Shown: piece after piece, positions 46,880 to 54,822 of the stretch
How the letters are laid out: each line of letters opens with the position of its first letter
How positions within the stretch are numbered: position 1 is the stretch's first letter
Origin: an uncultured Bacteroidales bacterium
Lineage (GTDB): Bacteria; Bacteroidota; Bacteroidia; Bacteroidales; Muribaculaceae
Reading direction: 5' to 3'
Length of the DNA stretch: 64,000 nt
Assembly (NCBI GenBank): GCA_902768435.1
Contig: CACXLJ010000001.1
Coordinates: 124,001-188,000 of the forward strand
Notes under the pieces: model-generated
Told to the model about the DNA's origin: nothing
Database searches by the model: none
The model's input: the letters and a program-made list of their open reading frames with translations, nothing else
Program-made: the position numbers and the translations under genes

Positions 46880-46898
46880 CTCAAATTGCCTTTGAGTA
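46880..46898 (-). promoter_or_regulatory. Leader hairpin at the 5' end of the capsule transcript
   Basis: A perfect ACTCAAA-ggcaa-TTTGAGT hairpin starts about 9 bases after the predicted transcription start, inside the untranslated leader before the UpxY-type gene. Position and compactness recall the ops hairpin bound by RfaH; this role is inferred. Confidence 0.5.
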
Positions 46899-46913
46899 AA
46901 AATTTTAAACGTA

Positions 46914-46945
46914 CAAAAATAGTAAAAATTTTTAATTTACCCAAT
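46914..46945 (-). promoter_or_regulatory. Capsule operon promoter
   Basis: Minus strand: ATTG (46945-46942), exactly 20 bases, TATTTTTG (46921-46914). The -7 is perfect and the -33 has one mismatch. The leader to the TTG start is about 128 bases. Confidence 0.7.
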
Positions 46946-46981
46946 TATTTCTAGATTATACTTATAAAATAATTGTAAATT
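46934..46981. repeat. AT-rich inverted repeat at the capsule promoter
   Basis: AATTTAC-CC-AATTATTT (46934-46950) pairs with AAATAATT-GTAAATT (about 46966-46981), leaving two bulged C. The left arm covers the -33 box. It could be an operator or the recQ transcription end; the arms do not flank the whole promoter as invertible capsule promoters would need. Confidence 0.6.
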
Positions 46982-47066
46982 ATTATGAAATGCCCCATCT
47001 AATACACAGACCTGATTCACTATAAAATCAAAACTATTATTCAACAACCATCAATTCAAATAGGAG

Positions 47067-48974
47067 TTATTTTAGTGGTACTGGATTATGATATGTATCA
47101 TCGTTCTGATGTATAAGCAATCCCTCGTCCACAAGCAGGGCAACAACATTGATCACCTCATCCTGAGGGAACGATAAGGTCGCAATTAAGTCCTTCATCT
47201 TTCGCGGCTTTACTTGAGTTACATAGAGCACTCCATCAATAACATCTTGTTGCGTGTGATTCAATTTCTTTTTTCGTTCAATGCACACATCACACCGCCC
47301 ACAGTCATCACTTTCCTCCTCAAAATAAGCAAGAAGCAACTTTTCTCGACACGCCGAATCGGTAAATGCATAATTTATTACCGCATTAACTCGTTGTTCC
47401 ATGCGTGCACGCATGTCTTCATAAACAGCTTTCGGAAATTGCAAATAACGCGTTTCTTCACGCGAAGTTGTGTATAAAACATAGGGAGTTCGCTTGCGAG
47501 GCACATAATGGAGAATGTGAAGACGATTCAATTCTATAAGAGCCTCGTAGATATCATTTTCTGAAATTGAATAACGATATGAAATGACAGCCTCGTTAAT
47601 GAACACATAATCCGAGAACAGGCCGGTATAAGTTCTCAATAATGCCTGCAACACTCTATCTACATTTGGATTCTCAGAAGCAATATCATACAATTCATTC
47701 TTGTTTGCCAAAATCATTATGCGGGATTGAGTCTCAATCTCTTCAATAAATTCGATGTATCCTGCGCGAGTCAACAACTGGAGGGCATTGTGCGTGGGAA
47801 GTATGGGCAACTTAAATGTCTGACAAAAAAGATTGAAATTAAAATCATACAATTTTTCAAACCCCTCTCCTACTGCCACTTCAAGGAAGTTTCCCACTCG
47901 CTCATACACTTTCTTTATAAACTCCTTTTCAGGAAAGGCGTCAGTAACATGGCGTCGCAATACTCCTTGGTCTGAATGAGTGGTGAGCGCTACTGCCCAA
48001 GAATTCTTTCCATCGCGCCCAGCTCTGCCGGCCTCCTGGTAATATTCCTCAAGAGAATTTGGCAAATCAAAATGAATCACGAGCCTCACATCTGGTTTAT
48101 CTATACCCATCCCAAAGGCATTTGTAGCCACAATAACTCGTATCTCATCAGACTTCCACTTGTTCTGCTTATTCTCCTTGTCCTCTACTATCAGCCCCGC
48201 ATGGTAATAGTCGGCAACAATACCATTTCTAACCAATTCATCAGAAATCTGTTTACAGCGTTTTCGACTACGCACATACACAATGGCAGAGCCAGAAACA
48301 GAGTTCAAGATATGAATCAATTGTCTCATTTTATCATCGGAGTATCTGACAACATATGACAGATTGTTTCTTGCAAAGCTTTTCTTGAAAACCTTGTATC
48401 CTTTTTTGAACTTCAGTTTCTCAACAATATCAGTGACCACCTGCCCTGTGGCGGTAGCCGTTAATGCCAGAACCGGCACATCAGGAAAGTATTCTCTGAT
48501 AGAATAAATATTCAAAAACGATGGTCTAAAGTCATACCCCCATTGAGAGATGCAATGGGCCTCGTCAACCACGATCATGCTTACTGGCATGTGTCGTAGG
48601 TGGTTTAAAAACGAGCTTGACGCCAAGCGCTCTGGCGACACATATAGGAATTTATATTTCCCATACAGGCATTTTTCAATGGTTTTACGCTGCTCGGTAT
48701 ATGACAGCCCCGCATGTAGATAGGTAGCTTTAACATGACGGTCTATCAGGTTGTCAACCTGATCTTTCATAAGCGAAATGATGGGAGTGACAACAAGAGC
48801 CAACCCATCACGCATGAGCGCTGGCACCTGAAAAGTAATGGATTTGCCTCCACCCGTAGGCATCAACCCCAGCGTGTCGTTTCCGTTCAGAACACTGTTG
48901 ATAATGTCTTCTTGTAGAGGTCTGAATGCTGAATAGCCCCAATACTTTTCAAGTATTTCATGCATTCTGCTCAT
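47067..48974 (-). CDS. recQ: ATP-dependent DNA helicase RecQ
   Basis: 635 residues. A superfamily 2 helicase core with GLMPTGGGKS (36-45) and VVDEAHCISQWGYDFRP (DEAH 137-140), the GMGIDKPDVR and QEAGRAGRDG motifs, and an RecQ-Ct zinc region at about 560-580 with the cysteines CREKLLLAYF and CGRCDVC. It unwinds 3'-tailed duplexes in recombinational repair. A canonical HRDC domain is not obvious at the C-terminus. Its start lies inside the end of recJ (17-base overlap), so RecQ and RecJ, which act together in end resection, are translated from one message. Confidence 0.95.
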   Translation of the reverse strand: MSRMHEILEKYWGYSAFRPLQEDIINSVLNGNDTLGLMPTGGGKSITFQVPALMRDGLALVVTPIISLMKDQVDNLIDRHVKATYLHAGLSYTEQRKTIEKCLYGKYKFLYVSPERLASSSFLNHLRHMPVSMIVVDEAHCISQWGYDFRPSFLNIYSIREYFPDVPVLALTATATGQVVTDIVEKLKFKKGYKVFKKSFARNNLSYVVRYSDDKMRQLIHILNSVSGSAIVYVRSRKRCKQISDELVRNGIVADYYHAGLIVEDKENKQNKWKSDEIRVIVATNAFGMGIDKPDVRLVIHFDLPNSLEEYYQEAGRAGRDGKNSWAVALTTHSDQGVLRRHVTDAFPEKEFIKKVYERVGNFLEVAVGEGFEKLYDFNFNLFCQTFKLPILPTHNALQLLTRAGYIEFIEEIETQSRIMILANKNELYDIASENPNVDRVLQALLRTYTGLFSDYVFINEAVISYRYSISENDIYEALIELNRLHILHYVPRKRTPYVLYTTSREETRYLQFPKAVYEDMRARMEQRVNAVINYAFTDSACREKLLLAYFEEESDDCGRCDVCIERKKKLNHTQQDVIDGVLYVTQVKPRKMKDLIATLSFPQDEVINVVALLVDEGLLIHQNDDTYHNPVPLK

Positions 48975-50715
48975 CGGTCACATCTTCATGAATGTTTATA
49001 CCTTTTATGAGCAGTTGTATATACGATGAGTTGCGATGCTTATTCTCTTCAATTGTGTAACAAATGTCGAAAGGAAGACCTTTCTTTATATAATCATAAT
49101 ACCGTCCCATATTAAAGGCAATACCATTCATCACCTTATCTGAATTAGCATCAACAATTTCAAGTTTGATGTGTTCTAATTTCTTACCCACCAGTTTACT
49201 GGTACCTATATCACGAACATTCAGAGTCATGAACACTGGTTTCACATTTTCAGGCCCGAATGGATTGAACATGCGCATATATTTAATGAGTTCGTAGTTG
49301 ATCTCATCAAACGAAAGTTCACAATCGATATCGAGCTGAGGAGTAACCTGCTGAGTTTCGATGTGTTTTTCGACATAAGCGCTCAGCCGTTTCCTGAACT
49401 CCGAGATGTTTTCCTCCTTAAGCGATAGACCCACAGCATTTGTGTGCCCGCCAAAGTTCTCCAACAAATCACGGGTAGATTTAATCGCCGAATAGACATC
49501 AAACCCCCGAACCGAACGAGAAGAACCTATGGCTATACCATCGCCATCGTAGGTAAGGACAACCGAAGGCCTAAAATACAACTCAGCCAATCGCGACGCC
49601 ACAATGCCAATAATCCCCTTATGCCAATTGCGGTCATATATTACGATAGGTTTCTTCTCCCCTATCTGTTCGCGATGATTCTCAATGATGGCATTGGCCT
49701 CATCGGTGATTTGGCGGTCAAGTTCCTTACGGTCCTTATTATATTGATCAATTCGCTTGCTGATCTCGTAAGCTTCGCTCGGATTTTTTGTGACCAGCAG
49801 TTGAACCGACTCAAGCCCCGACTCCATGCGGCCCGAAGCATTAATGCGAGGTCCAATCTTAAAGATAATGTCACTGATAGTGATCTCGCGCCTGTTCAAC
49901 CCGCACAATTTAATGATATTACGGAAACCTACATTGGGGTTTGAGTTCAGTCGCTTAAGTCCATAATACGCCATTATGCGATTCTCATCAACAATGGGCA
50001 CAATGTCGGCGGCTATACTCACAACGAGAAGGTCAAGAAGACTCTCCAGGTCATATATGTTGTTGATTCCGTTGCTCTTGGCAAATGCCTGCATGAACTT
50101 GAAACCAACTCCACAGCCTGAGAGTTCCTTAAATGGGTAATTATCGTCCTTTAACTTGGGATTGAGGATGGCGACCGCATCGGGCAATGTGTCGTCGGGC
50201 ACATGATGGTCACACACTATAAAATCTATGCCCTTTTCCTTGGCATAAGCTATCTCGTCGATAGCCTTAATGCCACAATCGAGCACAATTATCAACTTCA
50301 CTCCTTGCTCAACAGCGTAGTCGATGCTCTGCAAGGAAATGCCGTACCCCTCATCATCACGAGTAGGTACATAATAAATCACATTAGAATAAAAATTTCT
50401 CAGGTAACGGTAAACAAGAGCAACGGCAGTGGTGCCATCAACATCATAGTCGCCATATACCATAATTTTTTCTTTCGCCCCCAGAGCCATGTTCAGCCTC
50501 GCTACAGCCTTTTCCATGTCCCTCATCAGGAATGGATCGTGCATTTGGTTCAATGAGGGATAGAAGAACTGCATGGCATCGTCCAGGCTCTTCATACCTC
50601 GCTGAACCAAAAGCCGTGCAATAGCGGGACAGCTCGAGAATTTTTCGTTCACGAGCTGCGCTTCTATTGCGCGTTGTTCGGTTGTAAGGGGTAAGTAATT
50701 CCATTTACTTATCAT
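48958..50715 (-). CDS. recJ: Single-stranded-DNA-specific exonuclease RecJ
   Basis: 585 residues with the DHH phosphoesterase motifs GDYDVDG (88-94) and CDHH (DHH 169-171), the DHHA1 motif SSRSVRGFDVYSAI and FGGHTNAVGLSL. It degrades 5'-ended single strands in the RecF pathway and in repair. recQ overlaps its 3' end. Upstream lies a 270-base hairpin-rich stretch that is either its leader or a separate RNA. Confidence 0.96.
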   Translation of the reverse strand: MISKWNYLPLTTEQRAIEAQLVNEKFSSCPAIARLLVQRGMKSLDDAMQFFYPSLNQMHDPFLMRDMEKAVARLNMALGAKEKIMVYGDYDVDGTTAVALVYRYLRNFYSNVIYYVPTRDDEGYGISLQSIDYAVEQGVKLIIVLDCGIKAIDEIAYAKEKGIDFIVCDHHVPDDTLPDAVAILNPKLKDDNYPFKELSGCGVGFKFMQAFAKSNGINNIYDLESLLDLLVVSIAADIVPIVDENRIMAYYGLKRLNSNPNVGFRNIIKLCGLNRREITISDIIFKIGPRINASGRMESGLESVQLLVTKNPSEAYEISKRIDQYNKDRKELDRQITDEANAIIENHREQIGEKKPIVIYDRNWHKGIIGIVASRLAELYFRPSVVLTYDGDGIAIGSSRSVRGFDVYSAIKSTRDLLENFGGHTNAVGLSLKEENISEFRKRLSAYVEKHIETQQVTPQLDIDCELSFDEINYELIKYMRMFNPFGPENVKPVFMTLNVRDIGTSKLVGKKLEHIKLEIVDANSDKVMNGIAFNMGRYYDYIKKGLPFDICYTIEENKHRNSSYIQLLIKGINIHEDVTDEQNA

Positions 50716-50985
50716 TTATGTTGTTATTTTATTGGCTAAAATAGCAGGCACACGCTTGTACCTTGAGGCTGATGGGGTCAAGAGAGAAAATCCTACTCTT
50801 GAAATGATGCTAAGCTAAGCATCTAAGGACACCTTATCATGACCATAAGGGGCCAGTTAAATGAACCGCCCTACCTGATCAAATGGCATCTAAATCTATG
50901 AGTGCCAAGATATTAGCAAGCAATTAAAATTTCATCTCATTATGCGAGATAATTGCTTTGCAGCTGAGCGCCCAAAAATTTTACG
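50716..50985 (-). ncRNA. Candidate structured RNA or recJ leader with five hairpins
   Basis: No gene is seen in 50716-51025. A good promoter at 50986-51017 would transcribe this segment leftward. In transcript order: a 13-bp two-part stem (AAGCAATTA/TAATTGCTT around ATCTC/GAGAT, 50958-50918); GGCA/TGCC (50906-50885); CCTTAT/ATAAGG (50850-50832); GATGCT/AGCATC (50823-50806); and TCAAGAG/CTCTTGA (50802-50778). I find no signature of tmRNA, RNase P, SRP RNA or a known riboswitch, and no clear terminator before recJ. Leader and independent RNA are both possible. Confidence 0.5.
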
Positions 50986-51017
50986 CAAAAATAGAAAAAA
51001 ACAATGAAAAATGCAAG
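50986..51017 (-). promoter_or_regulatory. Promoter for the hairpin-rich segment and recJ-recQ
   Basis: Minus strand: CTTG (51017-51014), 20 bases, TATTTTTG (50993-50986). Perfect -7 and one mismatch in -33, located just after the mscS stop. Confidence 0.7.
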
Positions 51018-51025
51018 AAAAATGT

Positions 51026-52150
51026 TTAAATCTTTTTTAAATTAACATCCATTTGCGGGAATGGGAAGTGCAATCCATTGAGCGGAAGTTGTTTGTAAAT
51101 GGCTTCATAAGTGTCGTAAAGCACATTCCAATAGTCGCTGGTTTTTGCCCATGCTCGCACAATGAGCACCACCGAGCTGTCGCCCAGTTGCTCGACCGCA
51201 ACATAGGGAGTGCAGTCTTTTTTAGGCTGTCGCTGTTTGATGATTTCCTGCTCTTGTTCTTTCAAGGTCTCGACCTTCTCCTGTATTTTTTTGCAGAAGA
51301 TGCGCTGCCACCACTTTCTCTTCTTCTCGCTGGTTTGTTGAACAGCCACCTGAACCGGAGCATCTTCAGCAAAATGCTTCTTGACAATGCGCTTATCGTC
51401 TTTAAGTATAGCAAGAATCACTTCTCTAGCCTTGTTAACATCGTCGCCATAGGCTATCGACACACGCCACTCGATGCGGTGATGATTTTCGGCCGTGAAA
51501 TTATTGATGGTACCGGTCGACAAACCGCCGTTGGGGATAATAATGCGTTCGTTGTTATATGTAGTGATAATCGTGTGGAAAATCTGGATCTCCTTCACAT
51601 GCCCCTTGAACTCACCAAATACGATGTAGTCGCCAACTTTATAGGGTTTTAGCAGCAAGATGAGCACACCACCGGCAAAATTCTGGAGGGTACCACTAAG
51701 TGCCATACCAATCGCCACACCCGCCGATGCAAAGATGGCAATGAACGAGCTGGTCTCAATGCCTAGAACACCAATGACAGTTACAATGAGCAAGAACAGC
51801 AATGTGATTTTCAGGAAACTAAGCAGGAATGTGCTTAACGATTTGTCCACATCACGGCGAATCAGGATTTTGCGTAATAGTGCATGAAGTCTATTGATAA
51901 TGAATTTTCCAATGTAGAAAACGGCAATGGCTGCCACAATCCTGATGACGAAGTTAACTGCCTGGGTGCTTACTGTCTGTATCACATTATTCCAATCCAT
52001 CTCCTTCAACTCTTGCGACAACTTGTCGGGCGTCATATGTTGAAAAGTGGAGTCGGCAGCAGCCTTCACATTGTTGGCAGTCTTCAACAGCGTGTCTTGA
52101 ACGGCGGTAGGTACAATGGTTTGAACCAGCACAAAAAAATTCGTCAACAT
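51026..52150 (-). CDS. MscS-family mechanosensitive channel
   Basis: 374 residues from the ATG at 52150; a TTG at 52162 also lies in frame. Three membrane segments (about 65-85, 108-130, 135-165), the last a pore helix rich in Gly and Ala (GVAIGMALSGTLQNFAGGVLILLLKPYKVGDYI), then the MscS beta and C-terminal domains. It opens under membrane tension to release solutes on osmotic downshift. An insert at about 255-310, charged and Lys/Gln/Glu-rich (KKRKWWQRIFCKK...), interrupts the cytoplasmic domain and is not in E. coli MscS. Confidence 0.92.
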   Translation of the reverse strand: MLTNFFVLVQTIVPTAVQDTLLKTANNVKAAADSTFQHMTPDKLSQELKEMDWNNVIQTVSTQAVNFVIRIVAAIAVFYIGKFIINRLHALLRKILIRRDVDKSLSTFLLSFLKITLLFLLIVTVIGVLGIETSSFIAIFASAGVAIGMALSGTLQNFAGGVLILLLKPYKVGDYIVFGEFKGHVKEIQIFHTIITTYNNERIIIPNGGLSTGTINNFTAENHHRIEWRVSIAYGDDVNKAREVILAILKDDKRIVKKHFAEDAPVQVAVQQTSEKKRKWWQRIFCKKIQEKVETLKEQEQEIIKQRQPKKDCTPYVAVEQLGDSSVVLIVRAWAKTSDYWNVLYDTYEAIYKQLPLNGLHFPFPQMDVNLKKI

Positions 52151-52208
52151 AATATAAATCAATAGTCTTGAGGGAGGAAAGTCCCAAATTCGACATCTAA
52201 AAACATGA

Positions 52209-52240
52209 CAAATTTAACTAAATATCGTAAATGCGGCAAA
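52209..52240 (-). promoter_or_regulatory. Promoter of mscS
   Basis: Minus strand: TTTG (52240-52237), exactly 20 bases, TAAATTTG (52216-52209). Perfect match; the leader is about 50 bases. Confidence 0.82.
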
Positions 52241-52259
52241 TTATCGAAGAAAAAACCAC

Positions 52260-52267
52260 TAACTTTG
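52260..52267 (+). promoter_or_regulatory. Promoter -7 element for the secreted TPR gene
   Basis: TAACTTTG is a perfect -7 box 21 bases before the ATG at 52289; no TTTG is found at the -33 position. Confidence 0.55.
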
Positions 52268-52288
52268 TGAAAATTATCGACAAAGCTA

Positions 52289-53218
52289 ATGAAGAAACTC
52301 ATTTCAATAATAACAATCATGTTATGCTTTTGCACAGCAAGAGCTCAAGTTATCACATCAATTGGTGAACAAAACCTGAAGATTCCAAAAACCGAGAAAA
52401 AAGAGGTTGAGAAAAAAGTGGCAACTAACGACAAATTGCCTGAGATCGATACCACATCGGTTTACTACAATTTAATTGATTCTGCCCAGTTCCATATCAA
52501 GAAAAAAGATTGGAGTAAAGCTGAAAGTTTTATAAGAAAAGCCATTGCAAATGAGCCATCTAATGGAAACAACTCATTGCTCTTATCAAACCTGGCTACA
52601 CTACAGCGGCACCAGGGTAAGCTCAACGAAGCACTCAAGAATTACAACATGGCGCTCGACATGACGCCCAATGCCGTGACACTGCTCATGAATCGCGCAT
52701 CATTACTGCTTGACCTTGATAGTCTAGAACTTGCAAGCGCTGATTACGAACGAGTTATCAATCTTGACCCACTTCAAGAAGAAGCCCGGTACAACCACGG
52801 CCTGATAGCATTAGACCGACGCGATATAAACACCGCAAACAGCGACTTCGAGGAAATGCTCCGATACAATCCAAACTCACTCTTAGCCCACGAAGGACTG
52901 GGGTTAACACACAAAGCAACTGGCAATTACAACAAAGCCATCAGTTATCTTAGCGATGTCATCAAGCAATCGCCAAGTGTTACCCTTTTAGGCAACCGTG
53001 CCGAATGCTATCTGATGACCCGCCGCCTGAATGAAGCAAGCGAGGATATCAACAACGCTTTGCAGATTGATCCCAATGATGGTTATTTGTATCTTTTGCG
53101 TGCTCAACTGAACAAGATTCGATATGAAAATCAAGCAGCCAAACGCGATATTCAGCTCGCTATCGATCATGGCATTGACCCCGCTGTTGCTAAAGAAATT
53201 CTTGAAGTTGGAAATTAA
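52289..53218 (+). CDS. Secreted tetratricopeptide-repeat protein
   Basis: 309 residues. Signal peptide about 1-19 (MKKLISIITIMLCFCTARA), so a periplasmic or extracellular protein, without a clear lipobox. From residue 60 onward it is built of about six TPR units, for example AESFIRKAIANEPSN, ALKNYNMALDMTPN, ASADYERVINLDP, ANSDFEEMLRYNPN and ASEDINNALQIDPN. TPR arrays bind other proteins; the partner is unknown. The HU-SPOR gene follows after 48 bases on the same strand, so a shared envelope function is plausible. Confidence 0.85.
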   Translation: MKKLISIITIMLCFCTARAQVITSIGEQNLKIPKTEKKEVEKKVATNDKLPEIDTTSVYYNLIDSAQFHIKKKDWSKAESFIRKAIANEPSNGNNSLLLSNLATLQRHQGKLNEALKNYNMALDMTPNAVTLLMNRASLLLDLDSLELASADYERVINLDPLQEEARYNHGLIALDRRDINTANSDFEEMLRYNPNSLLAHEGLGLTHKATGNYNKAISYLSDVIKQSPSVTLLGNRAECYLMTRRLNEASEDINNALQIDPNDGYLYLLRAQLNKIRYENQAAKRDIQLAIDHGIDPAVAKEILEVGN

Positions 53219-53229
53219 TTGCATTTTTG

Positions 53230-53261
53230 TTTGGCAGATTGGCAAAAAGTGATTAATTTTG
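53230..53261 (+). promoter_or_regulatory. Promoter of the HU-SPOR gene, apparently leaderless
   Basis: TTTG (53230-53233), exactly 20 bases, TAATTTTG (53254-53261). Perfect match. The ATG at 53267 is only 5 bases after the -7 box, so transcription would start at or next to the start codon. Confidence 0.7.
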
Positions 53262-53266
53262 CTTGG

Positions 53267-54238
53267 ATGATTTCACTTATAGAACATATTGAATACCTAA
53301 TAAGGCATCATAACTGTGTTGTGATACCGCAATGGGGCGCATTGATAGCTCAATACAGCCCAGCACAATTACAGGCCAGCAAGATAATAAAGCCCAAACG
53401 CAAGGTGGCTTTCAATGCTTCAATCGACCACAACGATGGATTGCTTGCCAATTCGCTGGTACGCCGTCACGGAATTAGTTATGATGAGGCCTTGAAGCTC
53501 ATAGCCGACAGTGTTTCGCTTTACAAGCGTCAATTGCAAAACGGCAACGAGGTGGCTTTTGGGAGAATCGGATACTTTACCTTGAACAATAATGGTTCCA
53601 CCGAGTTCACCCCATTTCATCAAAGCAATTCCAATGATGAGTACTTTGGCCTCAGATCATTTGCATTCAAGCCTCTAGTTAGCGATAGCGAAGTGTCGAG
53701 CACAGGCGTGAACGCAGCAGCCGGTACTGGAGAAAAGCACCCCCATATCGTGCCGTCTCACAGTCGTAACCGATTTGCCTATCGCGCTTTGCAGGTTGCT
53801 GCCTCAATTGCCATTATTCTTGGCATAGCATTTGTTGCCTCTACCCCTATTGCCGTAGACCGTTCACAGCAAAATTATGCCAGCCTGAACATGCCTGCCG
53901 TCAAGAAGCCGAATGCTACTCCCGTTTTCACCTCAACGCCTGTCTCTATAGTGAATCGTGAAGAAACCGGCTCTGCAAATTCTAAACATACCACGGAAAC
54001 GGCAACAGAGACGAAGGAGAGTGGCAAGTATTATCTGGTGATATCCACCTTCTCATCCGAACAGAAAGCAAAGGAATTCATTTCCCTTCATGCCGACATA
54101 AAAGATGTAGCTAAGATCAGGGCTAAAGGCAAACAATACAGGGTATACATTCAGCGTGGCGACGACTACAACGCCCTTTACAAGGCCGCCAAAAATTTGC
54201 CGAGCCAATACGGTGGCGGTTGGGTCACAACCGATTGA
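53267..54238 (+). CDS. HU-CCDC81-like and SPOR domain membrane protein
   Basis: 323 residues from the ATG at 53267; a TTG 48 bases earlier adds residues outside the domain. N-terminal region (about 1-130) resembles the bacterial HU-CCDC81 pair: SLIEHIEYLIRHHNCVVIPQWGALIA, NGLLANSLVRRHGISYDEA-type helices and GNEVAFGRIGYFTL. A basic stretch (SRNRFAYR) precedes one membrane helix (about 176-194), then a Thr/Ser-rich linker and a C-terminal SPOR domain (about 254-320, YYLVISTFSSEQKAKEFI). SPOR domains bind denuded septal peptidoglycan. Positive residues before the helix predict N-inside, putting the HU-like part in the cytoplasm and SPOR in the periplasm. Confidence 0.85.
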   Translation: MISLIEHIEYLIRHHNCVVIPQWGALIAQYSPAQLQASKIIKPKRKVAFNASIDHNDGLLANSLVRRHGISYDEALKLIADSVSLYKRQLQNGNEVAFGRIGYFTLNNNGSTEFTPFHQSNSNDEYFGLRSFAFKPLVSDSEVSSTGVNAAAGTGEKHPHIVPSHSRNRFAYRALQVAASIAIILGIAFVASTPIAVDRSQQNYASLNMPAVKKPNATPVFTSTPVSIVNREETGSANSKHTTETATETKESGKYYLVISTFSSEQKAKEFISLHADIKDVAKIRAKGKQYRVYIQRGDDYNALYKAAKNLPSQYGGGWVTTD

Positions 54239-54275
54239 CAAGTAATTGCTAACTAACAATACGCAATCATCAACA

Positions 54276-54764
54276 TTATTGCAATATATTGTGTTTGATA
54301 AAAGCAATGCATTCACTGCGTTGCTTTTCGTTTTCAAATGCATTTGAAGGCAAGATAAGAATGCGATACTGCTTTGCCGGTTGAAGCACAACACCCCATT
54401 GATAGAACTTAGCCTGTTTGAAATATTCCCATGTATAGCAACATGCTTTCATGTTGTCTTGCAATGGTTTGAAGAATACACCTTCAACTTTTAGTTCAAT
54501 ATCCTTTTCAATAATAGAAATACGTGCCTCGTTGGTCAATGCATAGTTAAAATATAGCAACGAGAGCACCATAGGAATGACTATAAACACAACCATGAGG
54601 GCAACAATGATGAATTTAGGATTCAAAAACGACAGGCTAGCAATTGCCACAACCGGAATCACAAACCAGACCCAGTTATCGGTCATGAAGATGGCAAAAA
54701 GCCGTCTGATGTATTCAGAACTCGACACCTTGCTGTTATATATAATAATGTGTGGCGCACTCAT
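54276..54764 (-). CDS. YcxB-like two-span membrane protein
   Basis: 162 residues with two membrane segments (about 30-47 and 49-71), then a cytoplasmic beta-rich part (NEARISIIEKDIELKVEG...YTWEYFKQAKFYQWGVVLQPAKQYRILILPSNAF). This arrangement and the closing ILPSNAFENEKQRSECIAFI are like YcxB-family proteins, whose function is unknown. It converges with the HU-SPOR gene and lies 58 bases after the CBM20-like gene. Confidence 0.7.
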   Translation of the reverse strand: MSAPHIIIYNSKVSSSEYIRRLFAIFMTDNWVWFVIPVVAIASLSFLNPKFIIVALMVVFIVIPMVLSLLYFNYALTNEARISIIEKDIELKVEGVFFKPLQDNMKACCYTWEYFKQAKFYQWGVVLQPAKQYRILILPSNAFENEKQRSECIAFIKHNILQ

Positions 54765-54822
54765 TGGTCTTCAATCACAATCTTTACATTGTATTGTCCT
54801 CTCAGAATAGAATCTGCATTGA

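Noticed and set aside
29619..46944. Whole capsule region as an integrative element
   Set aside because: There are no integrase, transposase, tRNA or terminal repeats. AT-rich composition alone is normal for capsule loci exchanged by homologous recombination.
46914..46981. Invertible capsule promoter as in Bacteroides fragilis
   Set aside because: The inverted repeat does not flank the promoter; one arm overlaps the -33 box and the other lies upstream. No recombinase gene is nearby.
50716..50985. tmRNA, RNase P RNA, SRP RNA or tRNA
   Set aside because: None of the conserved sequences or ends of these RNAs is present, and no cloverleaf can be drawn.
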